A DNA stretch of 64,000 nucleotides from Mesobacterium pallidum. GTDB lineage: Bacteria; Pseudomonadota; Alphaproteobacteria; Rhodobacterales; Rhodobacteraceae. Made by a program: the position numbers and the translations under genes. The stretch spans positions 1 through 64,000 of the forward strand of contig NZ_JAIMID010000011.1 in assembly GCF_019966535.1 (NCBI RefSeq), given 5' to 3'. Positions 8,385-17,235 of this stretch are shown here, piece by piece. The notes beneath the pieces are model-generated. The model saw only the letters and a list, made by a program, of their open reading frames with translations, did no database searches and had not been told where the DNA came from. Every line of letters starts with the position of its first letter. Position 1 is the first letter of the stretch.

Positions 8385-9680
8385 ATGGCAAACGTGGTGG
8401 TCGTGGGCGCCCAGTGGGGCGACGAAGGCAAGGGCAAGATCGTCGACTGGCTGAGCGAGCGCGCGGATGTCGTCGCCCGCTTCCAGGGCGGTCACAATGC
8501 CGGCCACACGCTGGTGATCGACGGCAAGGTCTACAAGCTGCATGCGCTGCCCTCGGGCGTGGTGCGCGGCGGCAAGCTTTCGGTGATCGGCAATGGCGTG
8601 GTGCTGGACCCCTGGCACCTGGTCAAAGAGATCGAGACGGTGCGGGCCCAGGGCGTCGAGATCAGCGCCGAGACGCTGATGATCGCCGAGAACACGCCCC
8701 TGATCCTGCCGATCCACGGCGAGCTTGACCGCGCGCGCGAAGAAGGCGCCTCGGCCGGCACCAAGATCGGCACGACGGGCCGCGGCATCGGCCCGGCCTA
8801 CGAGGACAAGGTCGGCCGCCGCTCGGTCCGCGTGGCGGACCTGGCGGACGAGGCGACGCTGATCGCCCGCGTTGACCGCGCCCTGCAGCACCACGACCCG
8901 CTGCGCCGCGGCCTCGGGATCGAGCCGGTGGACCGCGACGCGCTGATCGCCCAACTGCGCGAGATCGCGCCGCAGATCCTGCCCTTCGCGGCGCCGGTCT
9001 GGAAGGTGCTGAACGAAAAGCGCAAAGCCGGCAAACGCATCCTTTTCGAAGGGGCACAGGGCGCGCTGCTCGACATCGACTTCGGCACCTACCCCTTCGT
9101 GACCTCGTCCAACGTGATCGCTGGCCAGGCGGCGACGGGCGTCGGCATCGGCCCGGGCGCCATCGACTTCGTCCTCGGCATCGTCAAGGCCTACACCACC
9201 CGCGTCGGCGAAGGCCCGTTCCCGACCGAGCTGCTGGATGCCGATGGCGAACGCCTGGGCGAGCGCGGCCATGAATTCGGCACCACCACGGGCCGCAAGC
9301 GCCGCTGCGGCTGGTTCGACGCGGCCCTTTTGCGGCAGACCTGCGCCACCTCCGGCGTCAACGGCATCGCGCTGACCAAGCTCGACGTGCTCGACGGGTT
9401 CGACACGCTCAAGGTCTGCGTCGGCTACGACCTCGACGGCGAACGGCTCGACTACCTGCCGACGGCGGCCGAACAGCAGGCCCGCTGCACGCCCATCTAC
9501 GAAGAGCTTCCCGGCTGGTCCGAATCGACCGAAGGCGCGCGCAGCTGGGCCGAGCTGCCGGCCAACGCGATCAAGTACGTGCGCCGGGTCGAGGAACTGA
9601 TCGACTGCCCCGTCGCGCTGCTCTCGACCTCGCCGGAACGCGACGACACGATCCTCGTCACCGACCCGTTCGCCGACTGA
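8385..9680 (+). CDS. purA: adenylosuccinate synthetase
   Basis: PurA joins IMP and aspartate using GTP, the first committed step to AMP. The N-terminus has [19 protein letters not shown], the GTP-binding loop with the catalytic aspartate. [10 protein letters not shown] holds the catalytic histidine, and [13 protein letters not shown] and the C-terminal DDTI region complete the family pattern. The length of 431 residues is standard. GGGGAG lies eight bases before the ATG at 8385, which is preferred over an in-frame start at 8352. The stop overlaps the next ATG by one base, so translation is probably coupled. Confidence 0.98.
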   Translation: MANVVVVGAQWGDEGKGKIVDWLSERADVVARFQGGHNAGHTLVIDGKVYKLHALPSGVVRGGKLSVIGNGVVLDPWHLVKEIETVRAQGVEISAETLMIAENTPLILPIHGELDRAREEGASAGTKIGTTGRGIGPAYEDKVGRRSVRVADLADEATLIARVDRALQHHDPLRRGLGIEPVDRDALIAQLREIAPQILPFAAPVWKVLNEKRKAGKRILFEGAQGALLDIDFGTYPFVTSSNVIAGQAATGVGIGPGAIDFVLGIVKAYTTRVGEGPFPTELLDADGERLGERGHEFGTTTGRKRRCGWFDAALLRQTCATSGVNGIALTKLDVLDGFDTLKVCVGYDLDGERLDYLPTAAEQQARCTPIYEELPGWSESTEGARSWAELPANAIKYVRRVEELIDCPVALLSTSPERDDTILVTDPFAD

Positions 9681-9910
9681 TGCTCAGCTACAAGACACGC
9701 AAGCGCCTCAGTATCCTCGTCCTCGTGGTGGGGCTGCCGCTCTACATCCTGGTGGCGGTCAAGGTCGTCTCGCTCTTCGACCGCCCGCCAATCCTGGTGG
9801 AACTGCTGGTCTATGTGGTCCTTGGGTTCCTCTGGATGATCCCCCTGCGCAAGGTCTTCCTCGGCGTCGGCAAACCCGACCCCGAGGATGACAAGGGCGG
9901 CCAGGACTGA
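9680..9910 (+). CDS. DUF2842 membrane protein
   Basis: A 76-residue protein with two membrane segments, about residues 10-30 and 38-56, and a charged C-terminal tail (KPDPEDDKGG). It matches the DUF2842 pattern common in Rhodobacterales. Its ATG shares a base with the purA stop (TGATG), indicating cotranscription and coupled translation. Function is unknown. Confidence 0.82.
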   Translation: MLSYKTRKRLSILVLVVGLPLYILVAVKVVSLFDRPPILVELLVYVVLGFLWMIPLRKVFLGVGKPDPEDDKGGQD

Positions 9911-9930
9911 CCGTCCCTCCACTGACTTCC

Positions 9931-10033
9931 ATGCCTCCGGCGGGAGTATTTGGGGAATAATGAAAGCAGGGGCGCGCGGATCCCTCTTCATCTTGCCGCC
10001 TAAACTCCGGGGTGCGTGAGGGGCTGGCCCCTC
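9931..10033. repeat. palindromic intergenic repeat, family 1, copy A
   Basis: The left arm has GCCTCCGGCGGGAGTATTT, then GGAATAATGAAAG. A degenerate right arm has TCTTCATCTTGCCG and ACTCCGGGG. An outer palindrome GAGGGGCTGGCCCCTC closes the unit. It sits at the convergent junction between the purA operon and purD. Confidence 0.8.
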
Positions 10034-10100
10034 ACTCCCACACGCTCCACGCGTGCAGACATCCCGGACTGCGCCCCCCGCCGCAACTCGCGCCGAATTC

Positions 10101-10163
10101 CTTTCATCTTTCCGGAAATATGCCGGGGGTGAGGCCCAAGGGGCCGAGGGGGCTGGCCCCCTC
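10101..10163. repeat. half copy of palindromic repeat family 1
   Basis: Only the right-arm sequence (CTTTCATCTTTCCGG, then ATATGCCGGGGG) and the outer palindrome GAGGGGGCTGGCCCCCTC are present, directly downstream of copy A. It may terminate transcription coming from purD. Confidence 0.65.
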
Positions 10164-10191
10164 AATTCCCCCTCGCAGCCAAGCGCCCCGC

Positions 10192-11457
10192 TCAGGACAG
10201 CGCGCGCCAGCCGATGTCCGAGCGGTAGAACCCCTCCGGCCAGTCAATGCTGTCCACCATCGCATAGGCGCGCTCGGCCGCCTCGGCCAGCGTCGCGCCC
10301 CGGGCCGTCACGTTCAGCACCCGGCCGCCCGAGGCCAGCACCTTGCCGCCCTCGGCGCGGGTTCCGGCGTGGAACACCATGTTCTTCGAATCCTCGGGGC
10401 AGGCCTCCAGCCCTTTGATCTCCGTGCCCTTGGCGTAGGCCCCGGGGTAGCCCTTGGCCGCCATCACCACGGTCATCGCGTGATCGTCGGCCCAGTTGAC
10501 CGTGCAGCCTTCAAGCCGCCCTTCGGCCGCCGCCTGCATCAGGTCCAGCGCCTGCCCGCCAAGGCGCAGCATCAGCACCTGGCATTCGGGATCGCCGAAG
10601 CGCACGTTGTATTCCACCAGCCGGGGCTTGCCGTTCTCGATCATCAGCCCCGCGTAAAGCACCCCCTGGTAGGGCGTTCCGCGCTCGGCCATCACGCGCA
10701 GAGTCGGCTTGACGATCTCGTCCAGCGCCATCTGCGCGATCTCGTCGGTCAGCACCGGGGCCGGGGAATAGGCGCCCATGCCGCCGGTGTTGGGGCCGGT
10801 GTCGCCGTCGCCCACGCGCTTGTGGTCCTGGGCCGTGCCGATGGGCAGGGCGGTCTCGCCATCGCAGAGCACGAAGAAGGACGCCTCTTCGCCGGCCATG
10901 AACTCCTCGATCACCACCTCGGCGCCGGCCGCGCCGAATTCGCCGCCGAACATGTCGCGGATCGCGTCCTGCGCCTGGTCCACCGTCTCGGCCACGATCA
11001 CGCCCTTGCCGGCCGCCAGCCCGTCGGCCTTGACCACGATGGGCGCGCCCTCGGCCGCCACGTAGTCGAGCGCGGGCTGCGCCTCGGTGAACCGCTTCCA
11101 GGCGGCGGTGGGCGCCTTGGCCGCGTCGCAGACCTCCTTGGTGAAGCTTTTCGACGCTTCCAGCCGGGCCGCCTCTTTGGACGGGCCGAAAACCGAAAAG
11201 CCCGCCCCGCGCAGGTCGTCGGCCACCCCGGCGGCCAGCGGCGCCTCGGGGCCGACGATGATGAAATCGATGGAATTGGCCTCGGAGAAGCCGATCACGG
11301 CCGCCCCGTCCTCGATATCCAGGGACGCGCATTCGGCGATCTGCGCGATCCCGGCATTGCCCGGCGCCACGATCAGCTTGTCGCACTTGGGGTTCTGCAG
11401 GCAGGCCCAGGCCAGGGCATGTTCGCGGCCGCCGCCGCCGAGGATGAGGATGTTCAT
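10192..11457 (-). CDS. purD: phosphoribosylamine-glycine ligase
   Basis: PurD makes glycinamide ribonucleotide from phosphoribosylamine, glycine and ATP in the purine pathway. The N-terminus LILGGGGREHALAW is the phosphoribosylamine-binding loop. The ATP-grasp core carries IVVKADGLAAGKGV, and the metal site is in EYNVRFGDPE. The length of 421 residues is standard. The reading frame extends upstream to 12333, but that part is antisense to xseA and has no PurD homology, so the start at 11457 is used. It is divergent from xseA. Confidence 0.97.
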   Translation of the reverse strand: MNILILGGGGREHALAWACLQNPKCDKLIVAPGNAGIAQIAECASLDIEDGAAVIGFSEANSIDFIIVGPEAPLAAGVADDLRGAGFSVFGPSKEAARLEASKSFTKEVCDAAKAPTAAWKRFTEAQPALDYVAAEGAPIVVKADGLAAGKGVIVAETVDQAQDAIRDMFGGEFGAAGAEVVIEEFMAGEEASFFVLCDGETALPIGTAQDHKRVGDGDTGPNTGGMGAYSPAPVLTDEIAQMALDEIVKPTLRVMAERGTPYQGVLYAGLMIENGKPRLVEYNVRFGDPECQVLMLRLGGQALDLMQAAAEGRLEGCTVNWADDHAMTVVMAAKGYPGAYAKGTEIKGLEACPEDSKNMVFHAGTRAEGGKVLASGGRVLNVTARGATLAEAAERAYAMVDSIDWPEGFYRSDIGWRALS

Positions 11458-11503
11458 GGAAGGCTCCACCGGGTCCGAAAGGGTCCCGCGCCTTCTAGGC
11501 AGC

Positions 11504-11536
11504 GCGCGGCGCAAGGGCAAGCGCGCCGCGCTTTTT
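11504..11536 (+). terminator. terminator-like hairpin in the xseA leader
   Basis: GCGCGGCGC (11504-11512) and GCGCCGCGC (11523-11531) form a perfect 9-bp stem followed by TTTTT on the plus strand. It lies 57 bases upstream of the xseA start and points into xseA. Confidence 0.55.
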
Positions 11537-11592
11537 GCGGGTTTTGCGTCGCGTTCGTGCGTGGCATGGTCCGCGCCAAAGGAGACCGCGCG

Positions 11593-13128
11593 ATGGACAT
11601 GTTCGAAGACGCCCCCGGCAACACGCCCGAATACACGGTCAGCGAGCTGTCGGGCGCCGTGCGCCGCGCCATCGAGGGCGAGTTCGGCCATGTCCGCGTG
11701 CGCGGCGAGGTCGGCCGCGTCATGGTCGCGCGCACCGGGCACATGTATTTCGACCTCAAGGACCAGCGCGACGTGATCGCCTGCGTCAGCTGGAAGGGGC
11801 AGGTGTCGAAGTTCCGCCATCGCCCCGAGGAAGGGATGGAGGTCATCGCGACGGGCCGCATGACCACCTTCGGCCCGCAATCCAAGTACCAGCTGAACGT
11901 CGAGTCGGTGGAACCGGCGGGGGCCGGCGCGCTGATGGCGATGCTGGAAAAGCGCAAGAAGATGCTCGAGGCCGAGGGGCTCTTCGCGGCCGAGCGCAAG
12001 ACCCCGCTGCCCTACCTGCCCGAGGTGATCGGCGTCGTGACCTCGCCCACCGGGGCCGTCATCCGCGATATCCTGCACCGGCTGCGCGACCGGTTCCCGC
12101 GCAAGGTGCTGATCTGGCCCGTGGCCGTGCAGGGCGAGGCCTGCGCGCGGCAGGTGGCGGCCGCCATCGAGGGGTTCAACCGCCTGTCGCCCGGCGGCGC
12201 CGTGCCCCGGCCGGACCTCTTGATCGTCGCGCGCGGGGGCGGGTCGATCGAGGATCTCTGGGGCTTCAACGAGGAGATCGTCGCCCGGGCGGCGGCGGCG
12301 TCGGAGATCCCGCTGATCTCGGCGGTGGGGCACGAGACGGATACCACGCTCATTGACTACGTCAGCGACCGGCGCGCCCCGACGCCGACGGCGGCGGCCG
12401 AGATCGCGGTGCCCGTGCGGCTGGAGCTGCTGACCTGGCTCGACGGGCAGGGTGCGCGGCTGAGCCGGGCGCTGACCTCGGGCATCACCCAGCGCGGCCA
12501 GCGGCTCCGTGACCTCAGCCGCGCCTTGCCGCGCCCGGATAGCTTGCTGGACCGGCCGCGACAGCGGCTGGATGTGGCGTCAGACCGCTTGCCCGCCGCG
12601 CTGACGCGGACGGTGCAGGCCCGGCGCGTGGCCCTCAGCGAGGCGGCCGGGCGGCTGCATCCGTCGACCCTGCGCGGCATGGTGTCGGGGCGGCGCGACC
12701 GGTTCGCGCTGTGGCAGGGGCGGCTCTCTCCGGCCCTGCTGCGGGCGGTCTCGGACAAGCGCAACGCGCTGGACCGGCGGGCCGACCGGCTGAGCGTCAC
12801 GCCGATCCGGCGCGAGATCGCGCAGGGGCGGCGGGACCTGGACCAGCTGGCGCAACGCTTCGAGGCGGCGGCGCAGCGGCAGGTGTCCGGCTGGGCCGAC
12901 AGGCTTGCGGGCCTCGACCGGCTGCGCGAGACGCTGGGTCACAAGGCGACCCTGGCGCGGGGCTACGCGGTCGTCCATTCCGATGCCGGGCTGGTGACCA
13001 GCAAGGCGGCGGCCGAGGCGGCGACGGGGCTGGAGATCGAGTTCGCCGATGGCCGGATGAAGATCGGCGGCGCGGCGCCGAAGAAGGCGGCCAAGCCGAA
13101 GCCGCCGGAGCAGGGGTCGCTGTTTTGA
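11593..13128 (+). CDS. xseA: exodeoxyribonuclease VII large subunit
   Basis: XseA is the catalytic subunit that degrades single-stranded DNA in both directions. The N-terminal OB fold (residues 10-110, EYTVSELSGAVRR through TFGPQSKYQL) is followed by the catalytic domain with VIGVVTSPTGAVIRDIL, ARGGGSIEDLWGFN and SAVGHETDTTLID. A long arginine-rich helical region (about 300-450) then ends in a small C-terminal segment with TLARGYAVV. The length of 511 residues is slightly long for the family. AAAGGAG precedes the ATG at 11593. The small subunit xseB is not nearby. Confidence 0.96.
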   Translation: MDMFEDAPGNTPEYTVSELSGAVRRAIEGEFGHVRVRGEVGRVMVARTGHMYFDLKDQRDVIACVSWKGQVSKFRHRPEEGMEVIATGRMTTFGPQSKYQLNVESVEPAGAGALMAMLEKRKKMLEAEGLFAAERKTPLPYLPEVIGVVTSPTGAVIRDILHRLRDRFPRKVLIWPVAVQGEACARQVAAAIEGFNRLSPGGAVPRPDLLIVARGGGSIEDLWGFNEEIVARAAAASEIPLISAVGHETDTTLIDYVSDRRAPTPTAAAEIAVPVRLELLTWLDGQGARLSRALTSGITQRGQRLRDLSRALPRPDSLLDRPRQRLDVASDRLPAALTRTVQARRVALSEAAGRLHPSTLRGMVSGRRDRFALWQGRLSPALLRAVSDKRNALDRRADRLSVTPIRREIAQGRRDLDQLAQRFEAAAQRQVSGWADRLAGLDRLRETLGHKATLARGYAVVHSDAGLVTSKAAAEAATGLEIEFADGRMKIGGAAPKKAAKPKPPEQGSLF

Positions 13129-13137
13129 GCCGGGGAA

Positions 13138-13212
13138 GGTGGGGTGAAACCCCACCCTACGGATCTAGGCGGGCGTTTCGATCAAGGATGTAGGGTGGGG
13201 CTCCACCCCACC
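13138..13212. repeat. long inverted repeat with GTAGGGTGGGG arms
   Basis: Arms of 23 bases at 13138-13160 and 13190-13212 are inverted copies with two mismatches, separated by 29 bases. Each arm is itself partly palindromic (GGTGGGGT and ACCCCACC). It fills the convergent junction between xseA and the next gene, so a terminator or REP-like role is likely. Confidence 0.75.
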
Positions 13213-13259
13213 GGCCGTTGCGTCGAAAGTTCGCGTGGGCGGCGGTCACCTGCGCCCCG

Positions 13260-13655
13260 TCACGCCCCCACGTCGGGCCCGTAGCACACCATCGGATCGT
13301 CCCGCTCGCGCGCCTCGTAAAGCGGCACCTGCGTGGAATTCTCGCTGAATTCGGCGACCAGCCCGCCGGGGCTGTCGAAGAAGCGCCAGCAATGCGGGGC
13401 CGGGTCGTCCTCGTAGATGAAACAGATCTGCCCGTCCTCGGCCCCGTACCATTCCCCTGCAAGGCAGCGGCCGTCGAGGAAGGACCAGGTCACGCGCCGA
13501 TTCCCTTCGTAGCGCTCGACCCCGTAGTAATTCCCGCTGCGCCCGAAATAGAGCGTCTTTCCTTCCGTGTAGCGATCGAAGGCTTCGGGGGTCATGGGGG
13601 TCTCGGCCAGCGCGGGGGCGGCGGCGAGGCAAAGCATAAGAGCGAGCGTTTTCAT
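13260..13655 (-). CDS. periplasmic hypothetical protein
   Basis: The 131-residue product has a clear Sec signal (MKTLALMLCLAAAPALAETP) with probable cleavage after residue 17. The mature part contains FDRYTEGKTLYFGRSG, WSFLDGRCLAGEWYG and four cysteines (two in the GRC and QIC regions, two near HCW and MVCY) that could form disulphides. I recognise no named family. It is the last gene before a convergent repeat and lies downstream of the AlkB-like gene on the same strand. Confidence 0.7.
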   Translation of the reverse strand: MKTLALMLCLAAAPALAETPMTPEAFDRYTEGKTLYFGRSGNYYGVERYEGNRRVTWSFLDGRCLAGEWYGAEDGQICFIYEDDPAPHCWRFFDSPGGLVAEFSENSTQVPLYEARERDDPMVCYGPDVGA

Positions 13656-13702
13656 GCGCCGGAGCCTGCCAGAAACCAAAGCCAGTGGAAAGGCCGCGCC
13701 GA

Positions 13703-14722
13703 TCACGCCGGCGTGGAGCCGCCAGCGCCTTGCCAGCGCGCCGCGCGGCGGTCCATCACCCGGCGCCAAAGCGGCGGGATTGTCGCGATGGTCGCCATCA
13801 CGGGCAGCGAATGGGGCAGGATCGGCATGGTGGCCGCGTCGATCTCGAGCTCTTCGAAGCCGCGGCCGGGACGGATGTGGTGATCGGAATGGCGCGGCGC
13901 ATTGAGCATCAGGGCGGCCGAGTACCAATGCGGTGCATTCCAGCTGTGCTGCGGGCCGACCGGTTCCAGCCGCCCGGTGGTATCCACGCGGCGCCGCAGC
14001 CCGTAATGCTGCACGTAGTCGGACATCAGCAGCTGCATCGTGGCATAGCCGGCCAGGCACACGAGGCTCAGCACCCCGGCCCAGCCGGCCAGCGCAAAGG
14101 CCGTCGTGGCGGTCAGCCCCGCGCCGCCGACGTAGCGCGCATAGGGGTGCAGCGTGCCGGGCTTGCACCGTTTGCTTTCGGCCCGAAAGCCCGCACGGAA
14201 CGATCCGATCCAGGCGCGGGGCAGGAAGCGCCACAGCCCCTCTCCGGGCCGGGCGGAGTTCGGGTCGTCGTTCGTCGCCGCGTGGACATGGTGCACCAGC
14301 CGGTGGGCCGAGGCATGGTGGCCGAAAAGCAGCGAGATATAGACCCATTCGCCCAGCCGCCGGGCGGCCCGGGGGCTGGCATGGATCAACTCATGCGCGT
14401 TGGAATTCGACACCTGCCCGAAGAAAACGCCAAAGGCGAGGAAGGCGGCCAGCCTCTCCCACACGGCAAGCCCCGTCGCGCCCGACAGCGCCAGCACGCC
14501 CAGCGCCAGCAGCGGGAAATGCAGCGCGCCCAGCGTCACCGACAGCGCCCGCGCGGCCGAACAGCGCGCCAGCGGCAGCGCGATCCCGCGCGTCAGCCGG
14601 TCCATCGCCGTGACCATCGCTGTGACCGCCACAACCGCCAGCACCGACCACGCCCCGCCATAAAGCGCGGCCCCGGTCAGCAGCCCGGCCGGCCCCAGCG
14701 TGGCGATGGCGAATTTCAGCAT
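13703..14722 (-). CDS. alkane 1-monooxygenase-like integral membrane di-iron hydroxylase
   Basis: This is a membrane di-iron enzyme of the AlkB/fatty acid desaturase superfamily. The histidine boxes are NAHELIH (about residue 110), HHASAHRLVHHVH (about 133) and RHSDHHIRPGRGFEEL near 280; YVQHYGLRRR near 240 matches the HYG motif of AlkB-type enzymes. Five to six membrane segments surround them. At 339 residues it is shorter than Pseudomonas AlkB (about 400). No rubredoxin gene is adjacent, so the electron donor is unknown. Alkane, fatty acyl or another hydrophobic substrate is possible. AAAGGAG precedes the ATG. Confidence 0.82.
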   Translation of the reverse strand: MLKFAIATLGPAGLLTGAALYGGAWSVLAVVAVTAMVTAMDRLTRGIALPLARCSAARALSVTLGALHFPLLALGVLALSGATGLAVWERLAAFLAFGVFFGQVSNSNAHELIHASPRAARRLGEWVYISLLFGHHASAHRLVHHVHAATNDDPNSARPGEGLWRFLPRAWIGSFRAGFRAESKRCKPGTLHPYARYVGGAGLTATTAFALAGWAGVLSLVCLAGYATMQLLMSDYVQHYGLRRRVDTTGRLEPVGPQHSWNAPHWYSAALMLNAPRHSDHHIRPGRGFEELEIDAATMPILPHSLPVMATIATIPPLWRRVMDRRAARWQGAGGSTPA

Positions 14723-14907
14723 CTCGGCTCCTTTGTTCCGACATGTCTTAGGCTGCGCCCCTTGCTAACCCGTGAATGCGGCCGCATCGGGGATGCCCCG
14801 GGCCCATTTCGTGGTCAAGGGGGCAGGGGGCGCGGGCCATCCGCCCTTCCATCCCGGCGCGTGTCACATTAGGTGGGTTGCAGGCATGGCGGTAAGGGGA
14901 GAGCCTG

Positions 14908-16341
14908 ATGGCGTTCTTCAAGAAGCTCAAGGACAAGCTGTTCAAATCTTCGTCGAAGCTCGACGAGGGGCTGGAGGCAATCGTCAGCGATGGTGGCGAG
15001 GAAGAACTCGTCTCGGCAGAAGCGCCCGAAGAACGGCCCGCGCCGCCGCAGGAAACCCCGGCGCCCGACACGCCCGAGACCCCCGCGCCCGATCTGCCGG
15101 AGGAAACGCCGCCCGAGCCGGAACCCGAGATCACGCCCGATCCGGACCCCGAGCCGATCCCGGAACCCGAGCCGATCCCGGACCCCGAAACGCCATCCAC
15201 GCCGCAGCCTGACCTGCCACCCGGCCCCACCCCCGGCGACACGATCCCCGGCCCCGGCCCGGTGGAAATCCCCCAGCCCGAGGCGCCCGCCGGCATCCCC
15301 TCGGGCCCCGGCCCGCAAGAGATCCCCGGCAGTCCCGCGCCGATCGAGATGCCCGTCTCTCCGACCCCGCAGGAAATTCCGACCAACCCCGGCCGGATGG
15401 AGCTGTCGAATACCGACGTGGCCGAGGTCGCCAGGGCCGCCCCCGCCGCCAAGCCCGGCTTTATCGGTCGCATCCTTGGCCGGGGCGTCGAACAGAAGGT
15501 GGTCGTGCGCCGCGTGCTCGACGACGACATGCTGGAAAGCCTCGAAGAGCTGTTGATCGCCTCGGACATGGGCGTCGACACGGCCCTGCGCGTGACCGCG
15601 AACCTTGCCGAGGGGCGCTATGGTCGAAAGATGAGCGTGGACGAGATCAAGCGCGCGCTCGCCGACGAGATCGCCCGCGTGATGGAACCCGTCGCCCGCC
15701 CCATGCCGATCTATCCCAAGACCCCGCAGGTGGTGCTGGTGGTGGGCGTGAACGGGTCGGGCAAGACCACGACCATCGGCAAGCTCGCCAGCCAGTTCAA
15801 GGCCGCCGGCAAGGACGTGGTGATCGCGGCCGGCGACACCTTCCGCGCCGCAGCCGTGGAACAGCTGAAGGTCTGGGGCGACCGCGCCGGCGTGCCCGTG
15901 CTGACCGCGCCCGAAGGGTCGGACCCGGCCAGCCTTGCCTTCGACGCCATGACGAAAGCGCAGGCCGATGGCGCGGACCTCTTGATGATCGACACCGCCG
16001 GCCGGCTGCAGAACCGCGCCGACCTGATGGAGGAGCTGGCCAAGATCGTCCGTGTGATCCGCAAGAAGGACCCCGACGCGCCGCACAACACGATCCTGGT
16101 GCTCGACGCCACCACCGGCCAGAACGCGTTGAGCCAGGTCGAGACCTTCCGCAAGCTCGCCGATGTCTCGGGCCTGGTCATGACCAAGCTCGACGGCACG
16201 GCCAAGGGCGGGGTGCTGGTGGCGCTGGCCGACAAGTTCGGCCTGCCGATCCATGCCATCGGCGTGGGCGAACAGATCGACGACCTCGCGCCCTTCGATC
16301 CACAGGAATTCGCCGAGGCGCTGACGGGGATCGAGGGGTGA
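14908..16341 (+). CDS. ftsY: signal recognition particle receptor FtsY
   Basis: FtsY docks SRP-ribosome complexes at the membrane and is an SRP GTPase. A lysine-rich amphipathic start (MAFFKKLKDKLFKSSSK) suits membrane contact. It is followed by an extreme proline/glutamate linker (about residues 35-165). The N domain begins near residue 185 (RRVLDDDMLESLEELLIASD). The G domain has GVNGSGKTTTIGKL near 279, AAGDTFRAAAVEQL, IDTAGRLQ near 361 and TKLDGTAKGG near 425. The length of 477 residues reflects the linker. The stop overlaps the next gene by four bases. Confidence 0.97.
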   Translation: MAFFKKLKDKLFKSSSKLDEGLEAIVSDGGEEELVSAEAPEERPAPPQETPAPDTPETPAPDLPEETPPEPEPEITPDPDPEPIPEPEPIPDPETPSTPQPDLPPGPTPGDTIPGPGPVEIPQPEAPAGIPSGPGPQEIPGSPAPIEMPVSPTPQEIPTNPGRMELSNTDVAEVARAAPAAKPGFIGRILGRGVEQKVVVRRVLDDDMLESLEELLIASDMGVDTALRVTANLAEGRYGRKMSVDEIKRALADEIARVMEPVARPMPIYPKTPQVVLVVGVNGSGKTTTIGKLASQFKAAGKDVVIAAGDTFRAAAVEQLKVWGDRAGVPVLTAPEGSDPASLAFDAMTKAQADGADLLMIDTAGRLQNRADLMEELAKIVRVIRKKDPDAPHNTILVLDATTGQNALSQVETFRKLADVSGLVMTKLDGTAKGGVLVALADKFGLPIHAIGVGEQIDDLAPFDPQEFAEALTGIEG

Positions 16342-17225
16342 TCCGCGCCGCCGTCCTCGCGCTGGCGCTTTGCGCCACGTCGGTGGCGGCAAGGGATGTG
16401 ACGCCCCGGCTTTGCAACGATGGCTGGACGACCTTTTACGACAGCATCAAGGCGCTTCACGCGAAACGCGGGATCGGCGGGGCGCTGGGCGACCTGCGCC
16501 GTCATCCCGGCCACGAGGTGGACGCAGGCTGGTGCCATATCGCGATGGAGGCGCCGGACGGTCGGCCGCTCGACATCCGCTGGCGCGCGGAGGATCTTGC
16601 GGAGGCGCTGGGCCTTGGCCGGATGCCTGCGCTGCTGGAAGTCGAGGTCCTCGGCCTGCGCCCGTTGGAGGCGGAGCGGGCCGCGCTGCCCGCGCCGCTG
16701 CGGGACGTGTCGGTCACGATCACGGCCGCGCTGCGCTTTTCACACGAAGACCAGATGCTGACGCTTGACACGCTGACGCTGGACGCAAGAGAGGCGGGGC
16801 GGATCAGCGCCTCTGGCCTTGTCACCGGCCTCGACACAACCAGCGCGCAGCGGGTGGTCGAGACGCTGGGCATGGCCCGGCTGCGCGCCGCCGCGCTGTC
16901 GGTCGAGGTGCCGCCCCCGGTCGCCGCCCTGCTGATGGATGCGCAGAGCCCGAGGCTGATCTTCGATGCGCTGCAGGGGCTCGACCTCGATCCGTCCTCG
17001 CGGCAGGCGCTGGATGACTACCTTTCGGCCTGGCCCGAGGTGGAGGGACGTCTCGAGGCAACCCTGCAGGCCGATCCCGGCCTCGGCGCCTTCCAGCTGG
17101 CCTATGTCCTGCCGAAACGACGCCCGGGCCAAACCCAAGCCGACCACGTCCGCGCCATCGGGCCGGCGCTTGCCGTGCTCACCAGCGGCGCGCGGCTGAC
17201 GCTGCATTGGTGGCGCGCATCGTGA
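16338..17225 (+). CDS. secreted hypothetical protein downstream of ftsY
   Basis: The gene begins with GTG inside the ftsY stop (GTGA overlap), so translation is probably coupled. The 295-residue product has a signal peptide (IRAAVLALALCATSVAARD) and a mature domain with two early cysteines. Repeated beta-type stretches such as VTITAALRFSHEDQMLTLDTL and ISASGLVTGLD suggest a beta-rich periplasmic protein, though this is only an impression. No family recognised. Codon use matches its neighbours. Confidence 0.7.
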   Translation: MIRAAVLALALCATSVAARDVTPRLCNDGWTTFYDSIKALHAKRGIGGALGDLRRHPGHEVDAGWCHIAMEAPDGRPLDIRWRAEDLAEALGLGRMPALLEVEVLGLRPLEAERAALPAPLRDVSVTITAALRFSHEDQMLTLDTLTLDAREAGRISASGLVTGLDTTSAQRVVETLGMARLRAAALSVEVPPPVAALLMDAQSPRLIFDALQGLDLDPSSRQALDDYLSAWPEVEGRLEATLQADPGLGAFQLAYVLPKRRPGQTQADHVRAIGPALAVLTSGARLTLHWWRAS

Positions 17226-17235
17226 GCGCCCTGCC

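Noticed and set aside
11458..12333. Upstream extension of purD
   Set aside because: It is antisense to xseA and has no PurD homology; PurD begins at 11457.
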